64,000 bases of DNA. It comes from Notamacropus eugenii (lineage: Eukaryota; Chordata; Mammalia; Diprotodontia; Macropodidae). The translations under genes were made by a program, and so were the position numbers. The stretch lies in the NCBI RefSeq assembly GCF_028372415.1, contig NC_092872.1:281421206-281485205 (forward strand), read 5' to 3'. The notes beneath the pieces are model-generated. The model ran no database searches, was not told the origin of the DNA, and worked only from the letters and a program-made list of their open reading frames with translations. Position 1 is the first letter of the stretch; the number at the start of each line of letters is the position of its first letter. Positions 1 through 13,600 of this stretch are shown here, piece by piece.

Positions 1-174
1 TTGATTTTCTTTGCTGTCTTATTATTCATTCTTGCAGGTGCTCATATTCTCAGGTAACTCCAAATGAAGTCCATTGCTGATGTTCTGGCATAAAAATTTT
101 TCCCCCAAAGTTCTAATTCATTTCCTTTTCTGACAGAGTAGGTGTTAGTATGTTATATGCTGGTATCACTTTTT

Positions 175-300
175 GCTTAAAACTTTTTAAGACTGGTTTT
201 CTTCTGACCTCTGGTGCTGTGTGACCTTAGGGAAGTCCTCTTCCTTCTCTGAATGAGAGTAGTTGGGCTGGATGCCTCTGAGGTCCCAATGGAGATCTAA
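175..300 (+). repeat. MIR-type SINE fragment
   Basis: Contains the MIR core pattern: a CTGTGTGACCTTAGG-like block, then a CTTCTCTGAATG block and a GATGCCTCTGAGGTCCC block. It is old and diverged, and the bounds are approximate. Confidence 0.6.
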
Positions 301-2099
301 AAATGGTTTTGCTTGAGTGTTGTTAGGGAGAAGTCTGACTGTGTGAGAGTGTATGAGTGTGACCAAGCTGCAAAGTTGTGAAATTACTTGTGGCAAAAGT
401 AGGTTTGGACTTTGCCACATTTGGCTCATTCTGCCTTTCCAAGCTGATTACATGGAGTGTGTGCTGCAGCCAGACTACCCTTCTTGTGGGACTCCATACA
501 TAACGTTCCATCTCCCACCGCCATGCTTTTGTACAGACTGTGGCCTGAGATATGCCCTCCTTCTTCTATTCTGTCTCTTGGGACTTATAGCTCCCTTCAG
601 TGCCAGGGAAACTTCCACCTCCTTCAAAGTGACTTTTCCGATTGTCCCAGTCGCTTGGCAAATCCTTTCCTATATATCCCATTTCTGTTTTGCTATGAAC
701 ACATTGCATCTCTCCCGGAGACTGAACTGTATGGAAGGCCTGGGAGCAAGGGATGGTGGATGATTTCTCTGATGGAGGCATCAGCCCTTGACTTCGTTAT
801 TGTTAGCTGTCAATGTCGTGAAATGGAATGAAAGAAACTGAACACTTAAAGTCAACGTGATAGCTTCTTGTCCTGTCTTTCAGTACCTTGCTGAGTGATT
901 TTTGGCGAGTGACTTCCCTTCATGAGGTTTCCTGAGATGATGCTATGGGACTGTCTGGTTTATTTCTTTTGTAGCTTTGACTTGTCGTTCTGGGACCTGC
1001 CTTAGTCATTTCTGTAGATGGGTAGATGATGCACTTTTGTGGGAGTTCATTGTAGTACAATTGAAATTCATTTCCATTCAGTATAGTTTTGGGCTGCCTT
1101 TCTCTACTCATTTGATGCGTTTCTATTTTTTTCTCCTCCATTAACGCTGATAATCAGTTGACGTGTCACTACTCTTATTAATATTCACTATAATCCTAAA
1201 TCCTACCTGTAAGTAGATATAATACTGAATTTAAAGACATTGGCTTAATTTTGCTAGACTGTTTAGTCATGTTAACTTTAGATTACAGATATCCTAGGTC
1301 ATTCTTAAACAAGAAGATATGAATAGGTTTAATCTTAAAGTGGTGGTAAAAGATCGAAATTTAGATCCATTTGGACGTTTGAAGTGAAACTCCGGTCTGG
1401 TTCTCTTTGCAGAAGTATCTCTTCAGAGTTCTGAACCATGGAGGGCATCTGTGGTGTGTCTTTTTGAGCTCACTTGAAGATGTAATCTTGTCTCTGTTAG
1501 AATAAAAGAAAGATTTAGAAGTCAGACCAGTGATCACGTTGAAAGCGAAAGTTTGGACATTGAAACCTTAAGAGTGGCTGTCTTTTAAATATACTCTGAC
1601 TGGTTCTGAAGCAGTCTTTTAGTTTTCTTCTCAACTACATGTAAAACAATTTCTAACATTTACTTTTGAAAATTTTGAGTACCAAAGTCTCTCTCTCCCT
1701 CCCTACTCCCCTCTTTGTGAAGTCAAGCAATTTGATAGAGATTTTGCATGTGTAGTCAGAAGCGATTTTTAAAATAGTGAATATTTGGGAAATAGGTGCG
1801 TAGAAAAGGGCATGGATGCTCCCATAGTAAGATCTGATTGATACTCAGGAAAGAATCCACATTTCTCTGCTCGTCTCTAATTCCAACTGCCTCCCCAGCA
1901 TCTCTTGGTAGCCGGGGAGGTGACTCCAGGCAGAGACTTAAGGAGTTCAAGATCATAAGTAGGACCACAGCTTTAAAGCTGTCATCTTGTCTACCCACCT
2001 TCTTTTACTGAGAAAGTAGCAAGAAGGGTTGTTTGGATTGTTTATAACTGCATGCTGTCATTACATTTATAGCTTAAAAAGCTCATTATGTGCATTATA

Positions 2100-2275
2100 T
2101 GTGTTTTTTCAGACAGCTTTGTGAGATAGGGTAATGCAAGTACTATCCTCATCTCATTTTATGACTGAGGAAACAGCTGAGGCTCATGGTAAATGATCTA
2201 AGTTACATGAAAGGTAACTGGGTATTTGAATCAAGCTTCTTTGGCTTTAAAATCCAGTGCTTTTTTCTGTTGCAA
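2100..2275 (-). repeat. MIR/THER1-type SINE relic, antisense
   Basis: The pattern TCATCTCATTTTATGACTGAGGAAAC, followed by GAGGCTCATGGTAAATGATCTAAG, is the reverse complement of the MIR core. Bounds are approximate. Confidence 0.6.
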
Positions 2276-3232
2276 AATTAGTTACCATTCTCCTTAAAAA
2301 TGGAAGTTTTTCATGGTTGTGATCCTTTTTTTTTTTTTTTAAAGGATAATTGCTTAATTGTTCAAAAGATTTGTCATTTTAAAGGTGTTGGAGATTTTCC
2401 ACTGATATATAACTACTTTGCAACTTAGTAGAGTTGCTGTAGTTTAAATGTTTATTTCATCTCCTTTGACTAAGTTGGTGATGGGGCTTTTCTGATTTAT
2501 CTGAACTAGTTCTTGAACATAGGTTCTTAGGGTGAAGCCTTTGCAGCTTGAGAAGTCTTGCTATATTTGCATTCCCCTTTGAAAACCCAGGATCTTCTCT
2601 AGGTCATCCTGAAGCACCAAAGTAGGATTTTAGTAGACTGAATGTGTTTTTAGTATGCTTAGAATTCCTTAGACTTAGTGCTGTTTGTAGTGGTTATCAG
2701 TAGTCTTGGGAAAGTGGCATGAGTTTGATTATCCCAGTGAAAGTAACCTCCTTTTATGCTCAGTAAACACTTCTCAGGCCATGTAAAGGTTAGCTCTCAG
2801 ATACTGAATTTCTTCCTTAGCTTAGTTAGAAAGACAGGGAGCCCTGCCTGTCTCAGATTTTAAAGTTGTACTACTTAATGAATGACAAAGAATCACATCC
2901 TAACATCATCTGCATCATTTTACAGATGAGGCCCATCTTTCTAGCATATCTGATAGGAGAAATAGTGAATTATCTGTGGGTTCACATTATATCCCCTTAG
3001 CAAGATTCCTCAGTATCTTAGACAAATAAATGGTGGGTGGATTGAATTGAACTAAAGCAATAATGGAATTGATAGTTTTTTACTTTTTGAAATCTTAGTG
3101 TTTGATATAGGACATACTTAATAGTGTTTTAATTATTTGGAAAAAATGTAGCAGGGACTTTATATAGCTATCTCATCCATCTTTCCCCGTCTTCCTGCCT
3201 TGCATCTAAGACTCTTGATTGTCCATTCTGAA

Positions 3233-3233
<1 letters not shown>

Positions 3234-3270
<37 letters not shown>

Positions 3271-3342
3271 ACATATTCTTGTATATGATATATGTTGTAT
3301 GTCTGTGTGTGTATGTATATGTGTGTGTATATAAATATATAT
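3234..3342. repeat. (TG)n microsatellite with TA/TG-rich tail
   Basis: Uninterrupted TG dinucleotides run from about 3235 to 3269. Degenerate TGTATGTG and TATATAAATATA sequence follows. Confidence 0.9.
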
Positions 3343-3844
3343 TCTCTCTATTTGTAATCTACTTTTAAGGCCTCTTCTCTTTACATCAGAAATTGTAGTT
3401 TTTAGGAGTTTTGTTTCTAAAAGAGCTGTAGCATCTGTAATTTTTTATTGCTTAATTATGAACTTTACAAGCAAGTATTTTAGGAATGGTACTTTTGAAA
3501 GCACTATTGTATCTTGATTGAAAGCTGCCCCTCTTTAGTATATTCCCTTTTAAAACCATTCCTTCCTGTGTAATTTGTAGTGAAAATTCTTCTTCTGTGT
3601 ATACTTCCTTTCTTTATACCCATACATAGTTTTTGAAATACAACTTTTATTGCATTTGAGGCCAAAACTTTTCTCTAAAACTTTCCTAAAATTTCATAAC
3701 TGAAATGGGGGTGGTTCATTTTTTTATACAAATTTTAAGAAACTTGTTATTTTTTTGAGATATCTGTAACTTGTCAACATCTTTCAAAGGTGAAATTGTT
3801 TTGCAGTCATTATCCGTAAGTAATCATATTCTAATTATTTATAG

Positions 3845-3881
3845 CTTCCTGCCTGACATAATTCACTTCACAAAGTGCACA
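3845..3881 (+). other. ZRANB1: Probable 5' UTR part of the first ZRANB1 coding exon
   Basis: An in-frame open stretch precedes the ATG, and the nearest acceptor-like AG is at 3843-3844 (TTATTTATAG). A second acceptor-like TTTTGCAG ends at 3806. Which one is used cannot be decided from sequence alone. A at -3 of the ATG gives an acceptable initiation context. Confidence 0.45.
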
Positions 3882-4695
3882 ATGTCAGAACGTGGAATTA
3901 AGTGGGCTTGTGAATATTGTACGTATGAAAATTGGCCATCTGCAATCAAGTGCACCATGTGTCGTGCCCAAAGACCAAGTGGAACAATTATTACTGAAGA
4001 TCCCTTTAAAAGTGGTTCGAGTGATGTTGGTAGAGACTGGGATCCTTCTGTTAGTGAAGGAGGAAGCAGCCCTTTGATATGTCCAGATTCCAGTGCAAGA
4101 CCAAGAGTGAAGTCATCATACACTGTGGAAAATGCTAATAAATGGTCATGCCATATGTGTACATATTTGAACTGGCCAAGAGCGATCAGATGTACCCAGT
4201 GCTTGTCCCAGCGTAGGACCAGGAGTCCCACAGAATCTCCTCAGTCGTCAGGATCAGGCCCAAGGCCAGCCCCTTCTTCAGTTGATCCATGTGAGGAGTA
4301 CAATGATAGAAATAAACTGAATACACGGACACAGCATTGGACTTGTTCCGTTTGTACATATGAAAACTGGGCCAAGGCCAGAAAGTGTGTGGTTTGTGAT
4401 CATCCCAGGCCTAACAACATCGAAGCTATCGAACTGGCAGAGACGGAAGAAGCTTCTTCGCTAATCAATGAACAAGACCGAACTCGGTGGCGAGGAGGCT
4501 GCAGTGGGGGTAACAGCCAGAGAAGGTCTCCTCCCACACCTCAGAGAGACTCGGACATGAACATGGACTTTCAGAGAATTGAATTAGCTGGTGCAGTTGG
4601 CAGCAAGGAGGAGCTTGAAGTAGACTTCAAAAAGCTAAAGCAAATTAAAAACCGAATGAAAAAGACTGATTGGCTCTTCCTCAATGCTTGTGTGG
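3882..4695 (+). CDS. ZRANB1: ZRANB1 coding exon 1: start codon and three NZF fingers
   Basis: Encodes residues 1-271 plus the first base of codon 272. The three fingers show the NZF pattern W-x-C-x(2)-C-T-Y-x-N-W with a following C-x(2)-C, as WACEYCTYENW, WSCHMCTYLNW and WTCSVCTYENW. Such fingers bind ubiquitin; in TRABID, NZF1 selects K29/K33 chains. The exon then runs through a Ser/Pro-rich linker into the start of the ankyrin-type region (KKTDWLFLNACVG). The donor is GTAAGT at 4696. Reading through the donor stays open to 4817. Confidence 0.98.
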
Positions 4696-7600
4696 GTAAG
4701 TGCCTGTTTCTGCATTATTTGCATGGTCTGAGAGAGAGGGAAGAAAGTGGGAGGAGAGAAGGGGAAAGGGGGCTGGACAGGGAGAAAAGGGGCGGAGGAA
4801 TAGGGAAGGGGCATTAAGATGGACCTGGACGTTTTAGCCTGGGATCAGTTTTCTTCAGCACTCTTACCCTTATTACTAACATGCATGTGCTGTTATATAG
4901 TCTGCTCACTACCTTCACTAGCATGAATGAACCTAGATTTCTGAATCTTTCTCTTTTCACAATCCCTCCTCCTCTGTATTTATCACAACTTATTTTTAAT
5001 TGAATACATGTCTTTTCTATTGAAGTACAATTTTAAAAAAGGAAACTTTTTTTAAACAGATCAGTATCAAATATGTACCTGTGTTCAAAATTGCTATGTT
5101 GTTTACTCTAACAAGATGTGACCATGGAACAGCCCAGCTGCAAGTTTGGGAGTGTTTGTAAACAGTCTGAGCATCTTGGGATGATGGAAGCTTTAGTCAG
5201 ATGTTAAAAATAACACAAAAATGTGATTCAGAGATGGTGTATGCATAATGCTGACCTTGAAGATGCTGATGTTAATGGAATAGGAATCCTATTGTAAATA
5301 TTTACAAGCTTGAGGAAACTCCTTTTTTATGGCTGTTTGATTCCATAAAATCAAATTCTGGTTTGTGCTTTGTTTTTAGTGCTTTCCTAAGGCATTTCTT
5401 GGTCTGCACTATGACCTCAGAGCTGTTAAAGAAAAATAAATATGAGAGCAGGATTTTCTTCCTTATTGTCCTTGTGAATTAATTCTTTGTGATGAAATCT
5501 CACAACTACTAATATGTGGGTCTATAAGTTTTCTTGGAGTAGATTACACATCTGCACTTTAAAGTGCAAATTGTTTTGGGTAGGGGTGACTACTTGGGAA
5601 TCCTGTTATAAAAAAAAAAAAAGAACCTCCATTTACTTTGCATATAAAGTGAAAGACTTAATTTACCTGAAATGATATTTTAAATATTCTTTTTCTAGGA
5701 CTAATTTCTTTATTGTTTAATTCCATGACTATGTTTTAAAAAATGGAAAAGATGGAGTTATTTGTATATGTTGAGTAGTAATACACATCTGAAAATTTTT
5801 TAGGTTTTCATATGCTAGCTTTTGACTTGAAAGAGTAGACCTGTTTGTGGGTTTGGGACACAAAAAAGAAATCAGTGCCTGCTTCTTTTCCATTTATCTG
5901 TGCTCTTCCCTCATGTCATTGAGACACTTTCTTTGAAACTGATAAAGAATTACAGGTAGACTGTAAAAACAAGAAGGGAGCTAAAAAGACAATGTCCTTC
6001 CCTTTGAATCAATCACATACCTTTTATAATAATCTTAACAAATCCTCTTAGTGGTTGCTAGTGATTTTTGCACGCTTTAATAAATAAAAGTGTTTCCAAT
6101 TGTGCATATGGACTTACAAATGGAAATGAATTGAACTCTACGACTTCATTGTTTCCCTGAAACATGAAAACCAGTCTGTTTCCTTGAGTGGCTCTAGGAC
6201 CCTGTCTGCCTTAAGCGTACTTTGGTCAGTAGTCTTTGTACTCTCACCAAGACCTGTAGCAGGTTCTGTTAAGCTTATTTTAGGTTTCGAACCACTTCCA
6301 GAATGGGGGGCCACTCTTTGAATCCACTGAGTTCCTGCTCCAAGCCTAAAGTAACTTATATTTAGCTCAGTGGCTGGTGGTGTCTGATTCTTAGTATTGT
6401 AGATTGGAGTTGTCATTCAGCAGGTATTTTTGACCACCTGCTATGAGGTTGTGTTTTGAGCATATCCAAGAAAAGGAATGTAGTTCTTACTAAATTGGCA
6501 CTAACAACTAGAATTGGCTTAAGCAGAGTACCTTCTGAAATCTGTATTAGAAAATCATGTGAATTTCCCTTCTTTTATGCCACTTTTGTGCTCAGTGGGG
6601 TCACTGTTAGACCCACTGATTGCTTGCTTTTGAGACAGCTGTGGTGCAGGGGAAGCATGCACTGTATTTGGAGGACAGTCTGAACTTGGATCTGTCCTGT
6701 TTACTGCCTTCCTGTGTCACCTTGGGCAAGTCATTTCACTTCTCTAGGCTCCAATTTTCTTATTTGTTCGACAGGAAACATACTTACATTACCTATTTCT
6801 CAGGTCTATCATCTATAAATGTGGCTATTGGTTTATAAAACTTCTCCCAAATGGAGGGCTGTGGAACTTGTAAATCTGAGGCCATGAAAGAAAATTTTAC
6901 TAGGTTTCTAGCTATAGCTAGCTAGAAATAAGAAAGACTCATTTGTTTAAGCACCAACATTTTTGAGTGAAAGTGTTCTGAATGATGACTACTGGATACA
7001 AATTTCACTTAAGTTCCAAGACGTATTGTAAAGGGCTGCATTTGTGTGACTGGCAGCTGCTTTGGATGTATAGGGTTTTTTAGGAGGTGTAGGGGTGGGG
7101 ATAGAGGGAAGTGCATGTGGTAACAGGCACCAGAGACACTGTCTCATCAGAAATGGTAGAAACTAGATGATTATTATATTTAAGAAAATTAGAGTTTAGT
7201 CTTAGGAGTTGAGCAGTTTCTTTCCTTTTCACCAAAGAGGTGAAATGTGACCATAGCCCACATTTCTCTAATACAGGGAAAATTTGTACCCTAGGGGTGA
7301 ACCAAGCCACCAGGCAAGCTGAGGCTGCTTGCTATTTTCCATCATGATAAGTGCCCACTTAAGGTTCTCATAGGTCTTTGAATTTTCCATCCAGCTGCAC
7401 CCAAGATCATAGGAGGATATCTTGAAATGCCTTTAGAATTAGGTGTTGAACCCCAAATCATGTTTCTGTAACAGTGGTCCCTGATGGCTATATCCTTTTT
7501 GAGATGCCTGATTCTTTGGGATCTTCACTTTCTTAAAGCTCTATTTCTTCATCCACTCCTATACCATTGAGTGTCCCAACCTAACTGACCATCTCAGCTT

Positions 7601-10600
7601 ATATGTTATCTTTCCAGAGTAAGGTAATTTACAGAAGGTATTATCACTCATAATTGAAAAGGATAGAGGACTTTACTATGATCCCAAACACTAAGTGTTC
7701 CATTGAGGTTGTCTTGTTAAATAGCCGTGCTCTTACCAGCTCCCCATGTCTCATTTTTGTTTATCATACAATCATACATTTAAAATGGAATAGCCTGAAA
7801 AACACGTTGTTAATGGTGTGTATATGTTTTTCCAGACTTTAAAATATTTTTGTTTGTCTTCTGTTTTTTTTTTCCTCACAGGGGACCTTGCTGATTATTT
7901 TGGCCCATTTAAAATGTTATGTTACTTTGATATTTTTAGTAAAATTAAATTTAATTTTCACAGCGTTGAAAGCTGGGGTTCTTAACTCCAGAGCCTGTGA
8001 GTTTAGGGAAACAAATGTTTTTGGATAAGTATTTGAGTACATAATTCATGTCCATTATAATCTTAGGTACTCTATTTTATGCTTTTAAAAATGTGATTCT
8101 GAGAAACAGTTGGTAGGCTTGACCAGATTGTCAGAGGGCTCCAGGATACATAAAAGGTTAACAGAACCTCGTCTTGAGGGATGGTAATAGTGTTTTCATT
8201 TTACCTTGGGGAAACTGACAAATGGAAAGGTTAAGTGACTTCCTCGGAGGTTGTCCTGGTTAGCACCTACAGGCACAGACGGGTGTGGAAGCTCACCTGG
8301 GAAGCTGTTCTGTGCCTCCCATTCTTTCCCTTACTGCTCTGCAGTTTAGTTTAGGCTTATGGCTCCAGGTGATACCTGTATAGTTGTTAGGTGGACTCAA
8401 TGCTGCCTTTCTGAGCAGATGCATCTTGTGATCCTGTGACTGTCGTTAGCCAGGCTTGTGCTCTTTTGAGTTCTCTCAGTGCTTCACTGCTCCATTGCTT
8501 TCTTTATTTTTTCTTCAATTAATACTTTTACCCCCCAAGTATGTGTAAAGATAGTTTTCAGCATTCATTCACTTTTATAAGATTTTGAGTTCCAAATTTT
8601 CCTCCCTCCCTCCACTCCCCCATTCTCAAGATAGCAAATAATCTGATAAAGGTTTTATATATAGTATGTATATATATATGTGTAATCCTATTAATCATAT
8701 TTCCACATTAGTCATGTTATGAAAGAATCAGAACAAAAGGAAAAAACCATGAGAAAGCAAAAAAAAAAAAAAGTGAAAATAGTGTGCTTAGATCTGCATT
8801 CAGACTCCATCAGTTCTTTCTCTGGATGTGGATCTGGATTCCATCATGAGTCTTTTGGAGTTGTCTTGGGTCATTGTATTACTGAGAGGAGCTGAGTCTT
8901 TCATAGTTGGTCATTTCACAATGTTGCTGTTACTACATACAGTGTTCTCCTGGTTCTGCTCACTTCACTCAGTATCAGTTCATGTAAGTCTTTCCAGGTT
9001 TTTCTGAAATCAGCCTGCTCATCATTTCACACAATAGTATTCCATTACATTTATATACCACAACTTGTTCAGCCATTTCCCAATGAATGAGCATCCCCTC
9101 AATTTCCACTTCTTGGCCACCTCAAAAAGAATTGCTGTAAATATTTTTGTATATGTGGGTCCTTTTCCTTTTTAATCATCTCTTTGGGATCCAGACCTTG
9201 CAGTGCTGGATCAGAGATTATATACAGTTTGATAGCCTTTTGGGCAGAGTTCCAAATTGCTCTCCAAATGATAGATTAGTTCACAGCTCCACCAACAATG
9301 TATTAGTGTTCTAATTTTCCCACATCTTCTTCCACGTTTATCATTTTCCTTTTCTGTCATATTAATAGGTGTGAGGTGGTACCTCAGAGTTTTATTTTTT
9401 TCTATAGTCAGTAGTCATTTAGAGTATTTTTTATAGAAACACTGGTTGTAAAAATTGTTTTCCAGCTTTCTGTTTCCTCCCAGGTTCTTTCTGTGCATGG
9501 TTTGCAGCCATGCTTGTGCTTCTCATTCTTAATTTGGTGCACTGACTTTGTGTGTGCTTCTTGTCATCAAATGGAACTCATCATATTGGTCTTATCTGCT
9601 GCCATTGTTTTTCTGCCAGGTAACTTCTGTGTCCATGTCCATGACTGTACTGTCCTACTATCTCATTTTTTGTTGTCTTTTTGAATGCTAATTATAACTT
9701 TGATCCATCAATAAACATTTTATTAAGCGTCTGCTATGTGTCAGCGCTGTGCTGAGCCCTAGGTATACAAAAAGAGATGAGAAACAGTTCCTGCCTTCAT
9801 GGAGCCTATAGTTTAATAGGGATGACTACATACAAACAAATACATACCCAAAGCGAGCTCTATACAGGACACATAGGAAGTAACTAACTAGAAGGAAGAG
9901 TCTTACTGTGGAAGGTAGGATTTTAGTTTACACTTAAAGGGAGTCAGAGAGACCGACAGTTGTAGCAGAAGAAGAAGAGCCTTCCAGTTCTGGGGCCCCA
10001 GTAGAGAGGACGTCCGGAGCTGAGAGATATGGAGCGTCTTGTTCATGGACCAGTCAGGAAGCCAAGGATGCCAAGATTGAAGAAGACACAGTGGGGGGAG
10101 TAAGGTAGAAGGAGGAAGGGACTGTTGGAAAGGGGTTTGAAGACCAAACTGAAGCACTAGGCAGATCCTGGGGTTTGTTGAGTAGGGTGCTTGACATGAT
10201 TGGACCTTTAAGAAAATCACCTTGGTGGCTAAATAGAAAAGGATTGTGGGGGGAGAAACTAGAGGCGGGCTGATCCAACAGCAAGCTCCTGCCAGTAATC
10301 CATCTTGTATGTACTGCTGGGACAGTCAGGTGGCACAGTGGATAGAATGCTGGACCTGAAGGCAGGAAGACCTGACTTTGATTTCAGCCTCAGACACATA
10401 ATAGCTGTGTGACCCTGGCCAAACCACTCTGTATCTTTGCCAAGAAAACCCCAGATAGGGTCAGGAAGAGAATTGGACATGACTGAAAAATGGCTGCATG
10501 TGGAGTTGATGAAATTATTCTTATAAGGTAGGTTAGATGGCTGGGATAGGCTTATTAATTTGTGGTTGTTTAAAGAAAAAAGTTATACAAATTGCAGTGC

Positions 10601-13600
10601 TCTTTAGGGTTAGGTTTTTATTTGCTGCTTCCAGATTAAATCTGCTGAAAGACCCTAAGAATTTCTGTTTGGCTAAGCTCTTTGTTAAAACCGGGAAAAG
10701 AACCTATCTATTTTTCATCTAATTAGATTTTTCTCTTTAAATACTATACTCTTGTGTCTTATTCTTGAAAAGCTGTTGAATTGCCCAGTTGAGATATCAG
10801 GATTATTACAAAGAGAGGTGCAGTTGAGTAGAAAGAAAATGCAAAAAAAAAAAAAAAAAGCAAAGAGTGAGTGTAATTAGTGACTTGAAATCCTGTGAAA
10901 ATATTAAATATATTCTAGAATTCATTCCATCTATGATATCTTGAAATATATCAGTAGGAATGGGGGCTGGCACTGTGATTTCAGTGGCATCACAGACCTT
11001 TGGATGAGTAAGCTACTGCTACTGATGCAGGTGAGCACCTTCTTTGGAGAGTTCTGGAGAGACCCAGAGCATGGAGTAATGTGACTTATGTGGCTGGTAT
11101 GTGTCAGGAGGGGAGCCTTGAGCCTTAATCTTGCTGACTCTGAGACCAGCTCTCTCGAATGCCATGCTGCCTCAAAAATATGGCAATATTTGAGGGGAAT
11201 AACTGTTAGGAGTAGTCTCTTTACTGTCTAATTTAATACTCTTAGAAGCCTATACAGTTGGAGATCATTTCAGATTATCATTTGAACTCTTTGTCAGGTA
11301 TCATTTACTCATTAGTTGATCAGTGGGAGACTACACATAATAAAGAAGCTTATAGGGAGATGAGAGGAAGAATGTCTGGCCAGGAGTGGGGTGATGACTG
11401 CTCAGCCAGGTGATATGTCAATCCTGGGCATTCCTCAAAGAGCAGACCCTTACCTCTCTCCCTCTCCAGCCTGAGGGGCAGAGGATACTGAAGTGCTGTG
11501 AAGTGCAGGATTGAATTTGTGGAGACCCGGAGAGGTCCTCATGTGTACTTGGTGTCTTAGGATCTTGGGGTGGGAGGAGGTGGGGCATAATGACACTTGA
11601 CCATTCTTTAATGCAGTCTGTCATTTTCTCCTAGCCTTCGAACCTTCACTCTCCCACCACCCCTTCGAGTTTCTTTGGGTTATTTTCAGAATTTGTCCTG
11701 CTCTTCATCTTGGCAGTTTGCTACATTAGATCTTAAATTATGAAACTTGAATACATAAACTGTCCCCTACAGATGTCTTTCCTAACCTCACCCTCAACGG
11801 CAGTGCCTCGCCTCTGTTAATCATTAACTCTTTATCCTGTATGTATCTTGCTTTGCACATTGTCGTTGTCCCTCCCATTAGGCACTCTTTGGCCTCTTTT
11901 TGTATCTTCAGTGCTTAGCACAGTGCCTGACACATGATAGGTGTTTAAATTTTTTTAGATTGACATAGAAAGTTTTTAGTAAAGTTCCTTAAAAAATTCT
12001 TGTTAATTATATTCACATGTGAAAATGGGGCTCCATCTGCCTTCTAGTCTCTTGTGCTTGTTGCTACTATGATTTTGGGGGGGATGTGGATGAGAAAACG
12101 AACTAGTAGTCCATAAAAAATGTTAATTCAAATGACATACTTAGTTTACATTGACCACAAACTGTGTGTGATCTGGCTGTGTACTGCTTTTGAAAAAGAC
12201 TCAGTGTCCTGTAGAGATGCAGTTTTTTCTGTAATAAATATTGGCAAGTGTCACTTCAAAGAAAAACAAGCTTTTAGTGTATGGGCAGTGCCATGTATGT
12301 CTATAGTTAGCTTAATGTCACTGTATGTCTGTATAAATATTTTTATATATACACACACAATTCACACACAGGCGTGCACAATTTTTATTATTTTAGTATT
12401 CAAGTTTTCTTTGTTACCAAAATATGCAGTACGCTCACATACCCCTTATATTTACATTAAACTTAAAAAAACCCTGAATACTGACATAATACATAGTTAA
12501 TAGTCAGCATTTATACCGCCCTTTCTATATGTATAGCACTGTGTTAACTGCTTTGACATTATTATCTCATTTGATCCTCATAACAACCATGGAAAGTAGG
12601 TGTTATCATTTTCCAGATGAGGAAATTAAGGCAAATAGATTAAATGACTAGCCCAGAGTCACACAGCTAGAAAGAACATGGGGCTGGATTTAAACTCAGG
12701 TCTTGCTGACTTCAGGTCCCGTCTCTCTCCACTGCACCATGTAGCGCATTTCCTACTGTAGGCATATAGTTTACTTCTTTTGATAGCACAGCCTCAAGGT
12801 ATAAGGTATATACTCCACTGAATGTTTTTTCCTTGTTTTTATTCCAACTTGAAACAAGATTTCCCTGTGTGGCATATGTCTTGCCAGATTTGAAATAACA
12901 CCTGCAACGACAAATGGTTTTTCTGTCTGTGGTAAGAATCTTCAGCAAACCATCTGTGAGGGACCAGCATATGTTTTTGTTCTGTTCTTTCCCGATTACT
13001 TAATTGTAAAGTTGTTAAGCTTTCCATCCCATGAAGTTTTTGGAAGAATTCAGTATATAGTCTTGCAATTAAACTAAGTCTATGTCAATCGTCTTTTGTC
13101 TTAAGACTTCATTGATGTTGTTTACCTTTAAGACTGCACTGGCAGCTGAGGTGTGCTGTGAATAATGGGCTGGCCTTGCGCTAGCAAGGTGATGGGGACT
13201 GGGTAAGTTACGTGCAGAAGAAGGCATGAGCTTGGTAGCTGCCTGATAGACTTAGTTTTTAGTTGCTGACCTTTGCAAAGTAGGCTGGGACTTGGATGTT
13301 GGTTTCTGAAAGTTTTTTTTTTTTTAAGGCTAAATTCTAATCTGTCTTAAAATTTTCTTTTTTAATGTTTCATTCTCCACTCCCACCCTTCCACCCCCCT
13401 TTCCTCCATGGGATGATTTTGTTGGTGATTCCTGCAGATTAGATCTTCTGCCAAAGAACTTTTGGGAAGAGGAAATTTACATGATGGAGATTCTAGTATT
13501 TATGTGGCAATGGACATTATGTCTAATGACAATCAGAACATAAAAATAAAGTCAGTTTAACAGTGGCAATTTTTTAAGCCATTCTTACATGTAGCATTAG

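Larger units (their letters stand above)
1..3844 (+). other. ZRANB1: 5' intron / upstream non-coding sequence of ZRANB1
   Basis: AT-rich sequence with no recognisable coding exon, lying before the first coding exon of ZRANB1. It holds MIR-type SINE relics near 175-300 (sense) and 2100-2275 (antisense), and a (TG)n tract near 3234-3342. The short reading frames here match no protein I know. The gene's 5' non-coding exon and CpG-rich promoter are not visible and presumably lie upstream of the window. Confidence 0.6.

Noticed and set aside
1-56. Possible tiny 5' UTR exon (TTCTTGCAG acceptor, 17 nt, GTAACT donor)
   Set aside because: Splice-like motifs this short occur by chance, and nothing else supports an exon at the window edge.
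353-831. Overlapping open frames of 124-136 codons near the left end
   Set aside because: Two plus-strand frames and minus-strand frames overlap with no family resemblance, and they lie in intronic sequence. Treated as chance.
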